Source: Candidatus Treponema merdequi (GTDB lineage: Bacteria > Spirochaetota > Spirochaetia > Treponematales > Treponemataceae). Taken from it: DNA of 64,000 nucleotides. Positions 45,701 through 53,415 of this stretch are shown one piece after another (position 1 is the first letter of the stretch; every line of letters starts with the position of its first letter). The notes below the pieces were generated by a model that saw nothing but the letters and a program-made list of their open reading frames with translations, was not told the DNA's origin and ran no database searches. The stretch covers positions 53,990-117,989 of the forward strand of contig JAGHVB010000014.1 of assembly GCA_018064525.1 (NCBI GenBank), read 5' to 3'. Position numbers and translations under genes: made by a program.

Positions 45701-47437
45701 TGTAAAGAAGTAAATACAAAAGCTTCTGAAACCGCAGGTGAAATTGCAAATAATATTGCAAAGCTCAATGCAGAAGGAGCACAGCTTGCACTTAAGACAG
45801 ATAAAGCATCTGTCAACAGAATGAATGAAATTGCTGACATCACAACTCAGCTTACAAACAGAATGACAGAAACAATGAACAGTCTTTCTCTTGAAAACAG
45901 TTCATCTTATCCGCTTTATGACAGTAAAGTTTTAGACAGAAATAATACAGAATATCTTTTCTATCGTCCTGTTCTTTACCGTTCCGGAAGTTCAAAGACA
46001 TTTGTACGTGGAATAGTATTTATTTCAATTTCTACAAAATCACTGATTTCCAAAATTGATGCAGCACAGAATACAATCACATTGACAGCTCTCGGAATTG
46101 CTCTTGTTGCGGTTATCATCGGTACAATCTGTGCAATTGCCCTTGCAACAATCATTGTTAATCCTATTAAACGACTTGCAAAACATGTGCAGATGATCGG
46201 TCAGACAGTCGACAAGGAAAAACTTGCTGGAAAAGAAATCGTAATCAAATCAAAAGATGAAATCGGAGCTCTCGGTGACACTGTAAATGAAATGACACGC
46301 GGACTTGTAAAAGCGGCTCAGGACGAACATCTTTTGATGGACGGTAAAGTCGTTCAGCAGACATTCCTTCCGCTTTCGACAGACGGTAAAGGAAATAAAC
46401 AGACAACGGCACAGATTAAAGATGCAGCACTGGAATTTGTAGGATATTACGAAGGTGCATCCGGTGTATCTGGTGACTATTTTGACTACAAGAAACTTGA
46501 TGACAGATGGCATGTTGTAATCAAGTGCGACGTTTCGGGACACGGAGTTCCGGCGGCGCTTTTGATGACTGTAGTTGCGACATTGTTCCGAAAGCATTTT
46601 GAAAACTGGAGCTATGCAAAAAATGGAACTGATCTTACAAAACTCGTATGTACAATCAACGACTTCATTGAAGCTCTCGGAATCAAAGGAAAGTTTGCGA
46701 CAATCATCCTTTCCCTCATCGATACAAAAACAGGTGATGTATATCTCTGTAACGCCGGAGACAACATCGTTCACATTTACGACAGTCACGAGAAAAAGCA
46801 GAAAGTCCTTACACTTCAGGAAACTCCGGCTGCAGGTCCGCTCCCGACATTCATGGTAGAAATGAAAGGCGGCTTTAAATTGGAAAAGACACACCTTAAC
46901 AAAGGCGACATTCTTTTCCTCTATACTGACGGTATCGAAGAAGCAACACGCAAATTCCGTGATGCAGAATTTAACGTAACAAAATGTGCAGAGCCTGGAT
47001 TAAATGAAGGCGATGTTCACGGAAATCATAAAGTAGGTTTGGATTCTGAACAGATGGAACCAGAGCGAGTAAGTGCAATCATTGAAGCAGCTCTTAACAA
47101 ACAGACTTACGTTCTTGAAAAATTCCACAGTCCGCTTCCTGATGAAAAACTCGTTTTCGATTTCTCAAAAGGCGACGGAACTGTACAGGATGCGATTCTC
47201 GCTCTCTGTTCTGTTGAAAAAGTATTCCGCTTTTACAAACCGATGGACGTTACTCCGACAGATATTGTCCGCGTAGATAAAAAGATCGATGCTTATCTTA
47301 AGAAATGTTTTAACCTTTATGATTATTACTGCTCAAATCAGGAAGCAATTTCTGAAGAATCGTCATACTTGTATTATACAAACCTCCGCGAAGACGAACA
47401 GCTTGATGACTTAACACTTGTTGCGGTTAAGATGTAA
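42761..47437 (+). CDS. multi-domain membrane sensor with PP2C/SpoIIE serine phosphatase
   Basis: ~1,558 residues. TTG 42761 has GGTGGG at 7 bases and is preferred over ATG 42746, which has none. In order: signal/TM1 (IFLFLIFTGIYVFV); a large periplasmic part ~30-760 with BNR/sialidase-like blades (SSDGGKTFN, SRSNGASWSAAE, GYSWIWTKD); TM2 ~770-795; a basic loop; TM3 ~838-862; a second periplasmic sensor; TM4 ~1104-1132; HAMP; then a RsbU/SpoIIE phosphatase (SGDYFDYKK, KCDVSGHGVPAALLM, LFLYTDGIEEA, DDLTLVAVK). It would dephosphorylate an anti-sigma antagonist in response to envelope ligands. Codon use changes to C-rich in the last ~1.2 kb. It follows the TPR gene by 43 bp. Confidence 0.88.
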   Translation: MNKISSFRKFIFLFLIFTGIYVFVPQNVYAEFYWEVPEKLTSTDSRFPKAISNNDSCAVFWQETDTQNKLVYLSCSVKMYNTDGRAEWNSVRKFAGPFPYSGEVPDLYSAAMNKDGKICVSLLSDSNTISVFTSSDGGKTFNENHFEKLSLPLVAPRIYSLKSGDFILFTSLGKDESFSMLTARSHDGLKWSEFTNFEPTKNLKNPFLPVLVSSEKGETLFFQAQYLYGTRLSYQLYTTHSRSNGASWSAAELVTDQTSVSGSDNLFTSFHNQQPSILSKDSRTYIAWERTHIASENSNICFAEVDSSTGKIVSQVEQLTSRGNCSRPVLFSFNDMISLVWFDTRLGTETVYFSQKEGVLWNEIKLSQNGLSSVFSYPVVTNGGKELAFVWQTDNSIYRLSADNSVRQPKINPLTYIAGRHSKEEKVRYQIMLPQDSSGIAGYSWIWTKDKDEEVPHILKALPKENVVNVEASDEGEYFLKVAATDYAGNWSDAQIISYYRDLTPPSCPVIKLPELDQYGFVNANSFVISWQDDENADDIAGYSWNIVRADDMVKGVVTSKKHPAKFSDLEIKDTVTAFNNKYDSSVLPQKISAPQKKIMQKKNNTQFINYSNGIYIFAVRAIDEVGNVGEPSYAVLYLNKFEPYTLITSVKKSQDIFGNVNLTLEGTGFNYDGIISDIYLTQENKTESAVHLKYSNGDYKINSNYKISDIKLSSQLPKGKYYISLYHTDRGLYKSNLAFSISENGTVKIEKEYEYVPDWFGYTKLGKYNVQVAYILLAVLLIFALAGILLAVKGIANTIKDFNIVNLEVRALIQGDIMPLQKKQRAVALKKKGGGLRLKLIGFTVILVLMVSLLVSIPLGFIMVRTQEQSLSQGLQDRVNVLLESLSSGTKAYMPSENILELSYLPGQSSALEEANYVTITGFKTGEENFTDAALEYVWATNDERITNENENEKIIDSKIYNAGSSKITDEIFSQIAMNCKEVNTKASETAGEIANNIAKLNAEGAQLALKTDKASVNRMNEIADITTQLTNRMTETMNSLSLENSSSYPLYDSKVLDRNNTEYLFYRPVLYRSGSSKTFVRGIVFISISTKSLISKIDAAQNTITLTALGIALVAVIIGTICAIALATIIVNPIKRLAKHVQMIGQTVDKEKLAGKEIVIKSKDEIGALGDTVNEMTRGLVKAAQDEHLLMDGKVVQQTFLPLSTDGKGNKQTTAQIKDAALEFVGYYEGASGVSGDYFDYKKLDDRWHVVIKCDVSGHGVPAALLMTVVATLFRKHFENWSYAKNGTDLTKLVCTINDFIEALGIKGKFATIILSLIDTKTGDVYLCNAGDNIVHIYDSHEKKQKVLTLQETPAAGPLPTFMVEMKGGFKLEKTHLNKGDILFLYTDGIEEATRKFRDAEFNVTKCAEPGLNEGDVHGNHKVGLDSEQMEPERVSAIIEAALNKQTYVLEKFHSPLPDEKLVFDFSKGDGTVQDAILALCSVEKVFRFYKPMDVTPTDIVRVDKKIDAYLKKCFNLYDYYCSNQEAISEESSYLYYTNLREDEQLDDLTLVAVKM

Positions 47438-47809
47438 TAAAGGAAAATTTTCTTTACAGACATTAATATGTTTATAAAAAAAAATAATACCAGTCAGTCA
47501 GCGGCAGGCAAAACCGCTAGCTGACGTCGCTACACACTGAGTTATTTGGCCACACGGATAAGTCCGCTACGCTGGACGGGCTACGCACGTCCCCAAAAAA
47601 ATAAATCCTTGCTATTAATTTAAATGGATAAAGGTTTTGGGTGGCGGCGTAGCCGACACAGCGTTAGCGAACTCATCCGTGTGGCTAATTCCCACTATAC
47701 AAACCCCTTGAAAAACTATATACTTAATTGAAAATGATGGAAAACTATGCACTTTTGCGCATTTAGAAGTTCCATTTAAAGAGAATTTTTATAAATAAAG
47801 GTAATATAT
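47438..47809 (+). repeat. 372-bp gap with a palindromic intergenic element
   Basis: No gene is supported. At 47546-47563 TTGGCCACACGGATAAGT matches the reverse complement of ACTCATCCGTGTGGCTAA at 47671-47688 (18-base arms, two mismatches), bounding a 143-bp GC-richer segment. Inside are further hairpins: GTCC-GCTACGCT-GGAC, GGACG...CGTCC and GGCTACG/CGTAGCC. Before it, GTCAG...CTGAC with CGG/CCG forms another hairpin near 47500-47525. The remainder (47690-47809) is AT-rich leader of the DEAD-box gene, ending in AAAGGTAATATAT before the ATG. The word CTACGC recurs here and in the elements at 12.8 and 51.2 kb. Confidence 0.75.
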
Positions 47810-49432
47810 ATGGATTTTAAGGAATTTAATTTGGATTCGGGCCTCGCAGAGGGAATCCAGAATGCCGGTTATGTGAGCTGTACGCCGGTTCAGGAGCAGG
47901 TTATTACTGCAAGTGGTGATGGAAGTGATTTGTATGTTCAGTCTCAGACTGGAACTGGTAAAACTGCGGCATATTTGATTGCTGTAATGCAGGAAATTTT
48001 GACAAAACCTGAATGCAAAGGCAAGAAGGCTTTGGTTATGGTTCCGACTCGTGAACTTGCAGTTCAGGTGGAAATGGAATGCAGAACGCTTTGTGAGAAA
48101 ACTGGTTTGAAAGTTTTTTCTTTTTATGGTGGCGTTGGATATGAAAAACAGGTTAAGGCAATCGAAAACGGAGTTGATATTTTAGTTGCAACTCCTGGTC
48201 GTATCATTGACCTTCAGGAACAGAACAAACTTGATTTGTCAAATGTCGGATTTGCAATCATTGATGAAGCAGACAGAATGTTTGATATGGGATTCTATCC
48301 AGACCTCAGAATCATTTTGAAGCATCTTCCAAAAGCAGAAGACAGACAGACAATGCTCTTTTCTGCAACTCTCAACACATATGTAAAAAATCTCGCATGG
48401 GAATATACCCGCGATGCAAAAGAAATTACTATCGAAGCCGAAAACATCACAGTTGATGAAATCGATCAGGAATTGATTCACGTTTCATCAGATGAAAAAA
48501 CAAAACTTCTTGTCGGAATTCTTTCACGCGAAAAACCAGAAAGCACAATCATTTTCTGCAATACAAAAAAAGGATGCGAAATCATCGGAAAGCGTCTTTC
48601 TATGAACGGCTTTTCATGTGAATACATTATCGGCGACATGCAGCAGACAAGACGCCTCAAAGTTTTGAATGACTTTAAAGCTGGAAAAGTTTCTATCCTC
48701 GTTGCGACAGATGTTGCTGCCCGTGGAATTGATGTAAACGATCTTTCAATGGTTGTTAACTACGATCTTCCGAATGAACCGGAAAATTATGTTCACCGTA
48801 TCGGTCGTACAGCACGCGCTGGAAAATCTGGAAAAGCATACACATTCTGCAGCGAAAAAGATGTTTACGACTTAATGCCGATTGAACGCTATATCGGAAA
48901 ATCAATTCCGTCTGTTGTATGTAATTCTGACATGCTCGGCGAAGATAAGAGTGAAGGAACTTACATCAAGCTTGATTCTTATGATGATGAACACGGCGAC
49001 AGAAGATCGTTCCGCGAAAAGAAAGGTGAAAACCAGCGTGGAAGAAATTACAAAGGTAAGAGCCGTTATGATAAGAAAAACGGGGATTCAAAATTCCACG
49101 ACAGAAAGAATGACGGATACAAAAAAGATTATAAGAATGAAAACCGCGAAGATCTTTCGAGTCTCAGCTTTGAAGAGCGCATGAAAGTTTACAAAGAAAA
49201 ATACGCTAATTCAAATTCCAAAGACAACAACAAACGTTACGATAACAAAAACAAAAATCGTAACGGCAAAAAATTTGACAGAAAATACGATAAGAATTCA
49301 AACTACAAAAACAGCAAAAAGAATCCTAAAAACAATCTGTCTGGAAAAAGAACTTATGATTCAAACAAAAAAGGTGTTCAGAAAAAAGGACTCTTTGCAA
49401 GAATTAAAGCTCTTTTTTCAAAAAAGAAATAA
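47810..49432 (+). CDS. DEAD-box RNA helicase with long basic K/N/D-rich tail
   Basis: 540 residues. Q motif CTPVQEQVI, motif I SQTGTGKTAAY, Ia PTRELAVQ, motif II IDEADRMF (DEAD), motif III SATLN, motif V ATDVAARGIDV and motif VI HRIGRTARAG are all intact. The last ~150 residues are low complexity, rich in Lys, Asn, Asp and Tyr (NDGYKKDYKNENRED..., KKNPKNNLSG), a basic RNA-binding tail of the RhlE/CsdA kind. It should remodel RNA, e.g. in ribosome assembly or mRNA decay. AAAGGT precedes the ATG. C-rich codons suggest good expression. The ABC-F gene follows after 46 bp. Confidence 0.93.
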   Translation: MDFKEFNLDSGLAEGIQNAGYVSCTPVQEQVITASGDGSDLYVQSQTGTGKTAAYLIAVMQEILTKPECKGKKALVMVPTRELAVQVEMECRTLCEKTGLKVFSFYGGVGYEKQVKAIENGVDILVATPGRIIDLQEQNKLDLSNVGFAIIDEADRMFDMGFYPDLRIILKHLPKAEDRQTMLFSATLNTYVKNLAWEYTRDAKEITIEAENITVDEIDQELIHVSSDEKTKLLVGILSREKPESTIIFCNTKKGCEIIGKRLSMNGFSCEYIIGDMQQTRRLKVLNDFKAGKVSILVATDVAARGIDVNDLSMVVNYDLPNEPENYVHRIGRTARAGKSGKAYTFCSEKDVYDLMPIERYIGKSIPSVVCNSDMLGEDKSEGTYIKLDSYDDEHGDRRSFREKKGENQRGRNYKGKSRYDKKNGDSKFHDRKNDGYKKDYKNENREDLSSLSFEERMKVYKEKYANSNSKDNNKRYDNKNKNRNGKKFDRKYDKNSNYKNSKKNPKNNLSGKRTYDSNKKGVQKKGLFARIKALFSKKK

Positions 49433-49478
49433 CGGTTGGAATTATTCCACAAAAAAAATTACTGCGAGGAAATAAATA

Positions 49479-51116
49479 ATGATTACAGTAAGTGATGTAT
49501 CTTTGCGTTTCAGCGAAAAACCACTTTTTAAAGATGTCAACTTAAAATTTACAAACGGAAACTGCTACGGAATCATCGGTGCAAATGGTGCCGGAAAATC
49601 TACTTTCTTAAAAGTTTTGTCTGGTGAACAGGATCATGATTCAGGTACTATCACAATCGGAAGCGGAGAACGAATGGCTGTATTAAAGCAGGACCACTTT
49701 GCTTTTGATGAATTTTCTGTAAAAGATACTGTAATGCAGGGATTCCCGAAACTTTATGAATGTGCAAAAGCTCGTGAAGCAATTTACGAAAAAGCAGATT
49801 TTTCTGAAGAAGACGGAATCAAAGCTTCTGAACTTGAAGGTGAATTTTCAGAACTCGGCGGATGGGAAGCAGAAAATCAGATTGAACAGATGCTTTCTGG
49901 TCTTGGACTTGAAGAAGAACATCATGACAAGATGATGAGTGAACTTGATGAAAGCCAGAAAGTCCGCGTACTTCTTGCACAGGCTCTTTTTGGAAATCCT
50001 GACATTCTTCTTCTTGACGAACCTACAAACGGTCTTGACCTTGAATCAATTGCATGGCTTGAAGACTTTTTGATGGAATTTCCAAATACTGTAATCGTTG
50101 TATCGCATGACCGTCACTTCTTGAACGCAGTTTGTACTTACATCTGTGACATCGACTACGGAAAGATTTCTCAGTTCTCTGGAAACTATGACTTCTGGTA
50201 TCAGATGAGCCAGATCATGCAGCGACAGGCTAAAGACCAGGCTAAAAAGCGTGAAGAAAAAATGGCTGACTTGAAAGAGTTCATCCTTCGTTTTGCTTCA
50301 AATGCCGCAAAATCAAAACAGGCAACAAGCCGCAAAAAGATTTACGACAAACTCGCTCTCGAAGAACTTCCTGTTACAAGCAGAAAATTTCCGTATGTTC
50401 ACTTTCAGGCTAACCGCGAAATCGGAAACAATGTTCTTGAAGTAAAAGATGTATGCTATAAAGAAGACGGAATTGAATTACTCAAAAACTTTAACCTTAC
50501 AGTAAACAGAACAGATAAAATTGCATTTGTCGGAATTGAACACAATTCCATTTCAGCTCTTTTTGACATCATCACAGGAACAAAAAAAGCAGACTCAGGC
50601 GAATATTTCTGGGGACAGACAACAACAAACACTTATCTTCCTCGTGATACAACTTCATATTTTACAAATGACTACAACATTACAGACTGGCTCAGACAGT
50701 ATTCACCAGACCAGGATGATGCATATGTACGCGGATTCTTGGGAAGAATGCTTTTCTCAGGCGACGAATCGTTAAAGCCTGTAAAAGTTCTTTCCGGTGG
50801 TGAAAAGGTTAGATGTATGCTTTCAAAACTCCAGCTTTCAGGAGCAAACGTTTTGATTCTCGACGATCCGACAAACCATCTCGACTTGGAATCAATTCAG
50901 AGTTTGAACGAAGCTCTCACATCTTTCCCTGGCGTAATTCTTTTTAATTCCCACGACCACGAATTTGTTCAGTCAATTGCAAACCGCATTGTAGAAATCA
51001 CTCCAAACGGAGTAATCGACCGCATGATGCCGTTCGATGACTACCGAAAAGACGAACAGGTAATTGAATTAAGAAATAAAGCCTACGAAGGCACAGGCAA
51101 AAAAATAAGATATTAA
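49479..51116 (+). CDS. ABC-F ATPase (YkpA/YbiT-like) with one degenerate ATP site
   Basis: 545 residues, two NBDs. NBD1 has an intact Walker A (GANGAGKSTFLKVL) and Walker B (LLLDEPTNGLDL), but its signature is LDESQKVRV instead of LSGGEK. NBD2 has an intact signature (VLSGGEKVRCML), but its Walker A is GIEHNSISALF without GK(S/T) and its catalytic Glu is Asp (LILDDPTNHLDL). So only the composite site of NBD1 Walker A with NBD2 signature can work normally. ABC-F proteins act on the ribosome in translation quality or antibiotic protection. It is cytoplasmic and has no TM. The gene is tail-to-tail with pcrA across a long dyad. Confidence 0.9.
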   Translation: MITVSDVSLRFSEKPLFKDVNLKFTNGNCYGIIGANGAGKSTFLKVLSGEQDHDSGTITIGSGERMAVLKQDHFAFDEFSVKDTVMQGFPKLYECAKAREAIYEKADFSEEDGIKASELEGEFSELGGWEAENQIEQMLSGLGLEEEHHDKMMSELDESQKVRVLLAQALFGNPDILLLDEPTNGLDLESIAWLEDFLMEFPNTVIVVSHDRHFLNAVCTYICDIDYGKISQFSGNYDFWYQMSQIMQRQAKDQAKKREEKMADLKEFILRFASNAAKSKQATSRKKIYDKLALEELPVTSRKFPYVHFQANREIGNNVLEVKDVCYKEDGIELLKNFNLTVNRTDKIAFVGIEHNSISALFDIITGTKKADSGEYFWGQTTTNTYLPRDTTSYFTNDYNITDWLRQYSPDQDDAYVRGFLGRMLFSGDESLKPVKVLSGGEKVRCMLSKLQLSGANVLILDDPTNHLDLESIQSLNEALTSFPGVILFNSHDHEFVQSIANRIVEITPNGVIDRMMPFDDYRKDEQVIELRNKAYEGTGKKIRY

Positions 51117-51122
51117 AATTAT

Positions 51123-51335
51123 AAAGCCACAGATTGCACAGATATACAAATATTTTTCATTAATATTTTTTTTATGTGCTTTCGTCGGTTTTATGATATA
51201 AAAAAAGGCTGTGCTCGCGGGCGTGCCAGAGAAGCATTACTGCGGCGCAGGATTTTTTTTATATCACAAAACCGACTACGCACATAAAAAACATCTTTTC
51301 AATAAGCTGTGTAAATCTGTACAATCTGTGGCTTT
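51123..51335. repeat. long imperfect palindrome between ABC-F and PcrA genes
   Basis: Arms of ~85 bases are largely complementary. The outer part AAAGCCACAGATTG (51123-51136) matches 51322-51335 perfectly, and the inner parts TTTTTTATGTGC, GTCGGTTTT and TGATATAAAAAAA (51168-51206) match 51254-51291 with a few differences. The 47-base loop (51207-51253) is GC-rich (GGCTGTGCTCGCGGGCG...CTGCGGCGCAGG). It fills most of the 244-bp gap between convergent genes. It may end both transcripts or be a MITE-like or RNA element. No ORF is seen. Confidence 0.85.
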
Positions 51336-51360
51336 AAAAATTTTATTATAATTATTTTTG

Positions 51361-53376
51361 TTAATCTTCTGGGGCTTTGAACATTTCGGCCATTCGGGCG
51401 AGAATGTCCTGGGCTTTTTCATCTGAGACTACCTGTGATGGTTCGTGGTATTCTACGAGGTTTGGTGGAATTTCGTCTAAGAATCTCGATGGGGTACATT
51501 CCACTGTGGCAGACATTTTTCTTCTTTTCTGACATGACGAAATAAAAAGCTTATCTCTTGCCCGTGTAATTGCTACATAGAAAAGACGCCGTTCTTCTTC
51601 GACATTTCCATCACCTTCTTCAATTGACCGTGCATGAGGAATAAGGCCGTCTTCAGCCCCAGCAATAAAAACAACAGGAAACTCAAGTCCTTTTGATGCG
51701 TGAATCGTCATGAGATTTACTTTTCCTTTGTCGTTTTCATCATCACCATCATCACGGCTCAAAAGAGTGATGCGGTTTAAGTAATTGTAAAGGTTTGCAT
51801 CATAGTTGTCCGGATTGTTTTCCCATGTTTCAATTGACTGAATGAGATGCTCGATATTAAGATATTTAAATCGGGCGGCTTTTTCTGATTTAGGATTATC
51901 GACTATGAGATAGTCCCAGTAATTTATTTCTTCGACAAGTGCACGCACTTTTTTTGAAAGACCTTTGCCGCTGATCATTGAAGTGTTTCCTTCAATGATG
52001 TCCATAAATTCTTTAATGAGAAGTTTAGTCTTGTCGTTTAAAACTCCGTCTGGCATCGCCATCAAATCTGTAATTGCCGTCCAGAGAGAACACTTATTCT
52101 GAAGCGCATAATCATTGAATATTTCAAGAGTAGCACGACCGATTCCGCGGCGTGGAACATTGATGATACGGATTAAGTTTACATCGTCATCGTGATTTGC
52201 AATCACGCGAAGATAACTGATTACATCTTTGATTTCTTTTCGCTGAAAGAATGAAGTTCCGCCGGACATTGTATATGGAATGTTTGCTTCGAGAAATGCT
52301 TCTTCAATAGGGCGCGACTGGGTGTTTGCGCGCATCAGAACGCCAAACTGGTCATACTTGAGTTTTTCTTCCATCGAAATTCCCTGAATGGATTCTGCAA
52401 TAAAGTTTGCTTCATCAGTTTCGTTGTCGGGCATAAAGATTTCGATTGGTTTTCCAGAGTTGTTTCCGCTCCAGAGTTTTTTTTCTTTTCTGTTTGTATT
52501 GTGGGAAATTACACCGTTTGCGGCTGCTAAGATTGTCTCTGTTGAACGGTAATTCTGTTCAAGACGGATTTCCTGCATGCCTTTAAAGTCTTTTTCAAAA
52601 TTGATGATGTTCTGATAATCAGCCCCGCGCCAGCTGTAAATTGACTGATCATCATCTCCAACGACTGCAACATTTTTATCTGCAAGAAGATGCATAAACT
52701 CGTACTGTTGGTGACTTGTATCCTGAAATTCATCAATCATTATGTATTTGTAACGGCTTTTGTAGCGTTCGAGTACTTCTGGAAACTCGCGGAATATTTT
52801 AATCGGTAAAACGATAAGGTCATCAAAGTCAACTGCGTTGTAAAGCTTGAGTCCAGCCTGATAGCCTTCGTAAAGCTGTTTGTACATATCGTTTTCGCCG
52901 TTCCAGTCTTTTCTTCCGCATTTGATGTTTGAAAAAAGGTTTCCGATTTTGTAGACATCAAGATTGTCTGCAGTAAATCCGAGTTCGCGGCCTGTTTCTT
53001 TTATGAGTGTATTTCTGTCTGTTTCATCGTAGATTGAAAAATTTTCACGCCATCCGAGTGCTGTTATTTCCTGGCGGAGAATTTTTACTCCGAAGGCATG
53101 GAATGTTGAAACAGTAAGGTTCTGAAGTTTTTTCTGAGTGAGGTCTTTGATTCGTTCTTCCATTTCGCGTGCAGCTTTGTTTGTAAATGTCAAAGCAAGA
53201 ATCTGGCTCTGTGGAATTCCGATGTCGAGCATATGTGCAATTCTGAAAGTGATTACGCGTGTCTTTCCGCTTCCGGCTCCTGCAATGATCAGAATAGGGC
53301 CGTCGACAGTTGTAACTGCACGATACTGTTCCGGGTTGAGTTCTTTTTTCAATGTCTCTAAATCTAATGCTGCCAT
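51361..53376 (-). CDS. pcrA: UvrD/Rep-family DNA helicase (PcrA-like)
   Basis: 671 residues. Superfamily 1A motifs: LNPEQYRAVTTVDG (Q), IIAGAGSGKTRVI (I), ALTFTNKAAREM (Ia), DEFQDTS (II), GDDDQSIYSWRGAD (III), LEQNYRST (IV), VNLMTIHASKGLEFPVVF (V) and RRLFYVAITRAR (VI). It is a 3'-5' translocase, used in repair and in removing RecA or stalled forks. The name PcrA rather than Rep is by general similarity. The C-terminal ~50 residues are short against B. subtilis PcrA and lack a clear RNA-polymerase-binding tail. Its 3' end is near a long palindrome. The RlmK-like gene lies upstream after ~40 bp on the same strand. Confidence 0.95.
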   Translation of the reverse strand: MAALDLETLKKELNPEQYRAVTTVDGPILIIAGAGSGKTRVITFRIAHMLDIGIPQSQILALTFTNKAAREMEERIKDLTQKKLQNLTVSTFHAFGVKILRQEITALGWRENFSIYDETDRNTLIKETGRELGFTADNLDVYKIGNLFSNIKCGRKDWNGENDMYKQLYEGYQAGLKLYNAVDFDDLIVLPIKIFREFPEVLERYKSRYKYIMIDEFQDTSHQQYEFMHLLADKNVAVVGDDDQSIYSWRGADYQNIINFEKDFKGMQEIRLEQNYRSTETILAAANGVISHNTNRKEKKLWSGNNSGKPIEIFMPDNETDEANFIAESIQGISMEEKLKYDQFGVLMRANTQSRPIEEAFLEANIPYTMSGGTSFFQRKEIKDVISYLRVIANHDDDVNLIRIINVPRRGIGRATLEIFNDYALQNKCSLWTAITDLMAMPDGVLNDKTKLLIKEFMDIIEGNTSMISGKGLSKKVRALVEEINYWDYLIVDNPKSEKAARFKYLNIEHLIQSIETWENNPDNYDANLYNYLNRITLLSRDDGDDENDKGKVNLMTIHASKGLEFPVVFIAGAEDGLIPHARSIEEGDGNVEEERRLFYVAITRARDKLFISSCQKRRKMSATVECTPSRFLDEIPPNLVEYHEPSQVVSDEKAQDILARMAEMFKAPED

Positions 53377-53415
53377 AATTCCCTTTGTTAAAAAATAATT
53401 TTCATCATCTAAAAA

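Noticed and set aside
46250-46894. 214-residue minus-strand ORF inside the sensor phosphatase
   Set aside because: It is antisense to the HAMP/phosphatase region and has Cys/Phe-rich composition typical of reverse reading.
51123-51335. Retron-type msr/msd
   Set aside because: The large dyad resembles a structured RNA, but there is no reverse transcriptase nearby.
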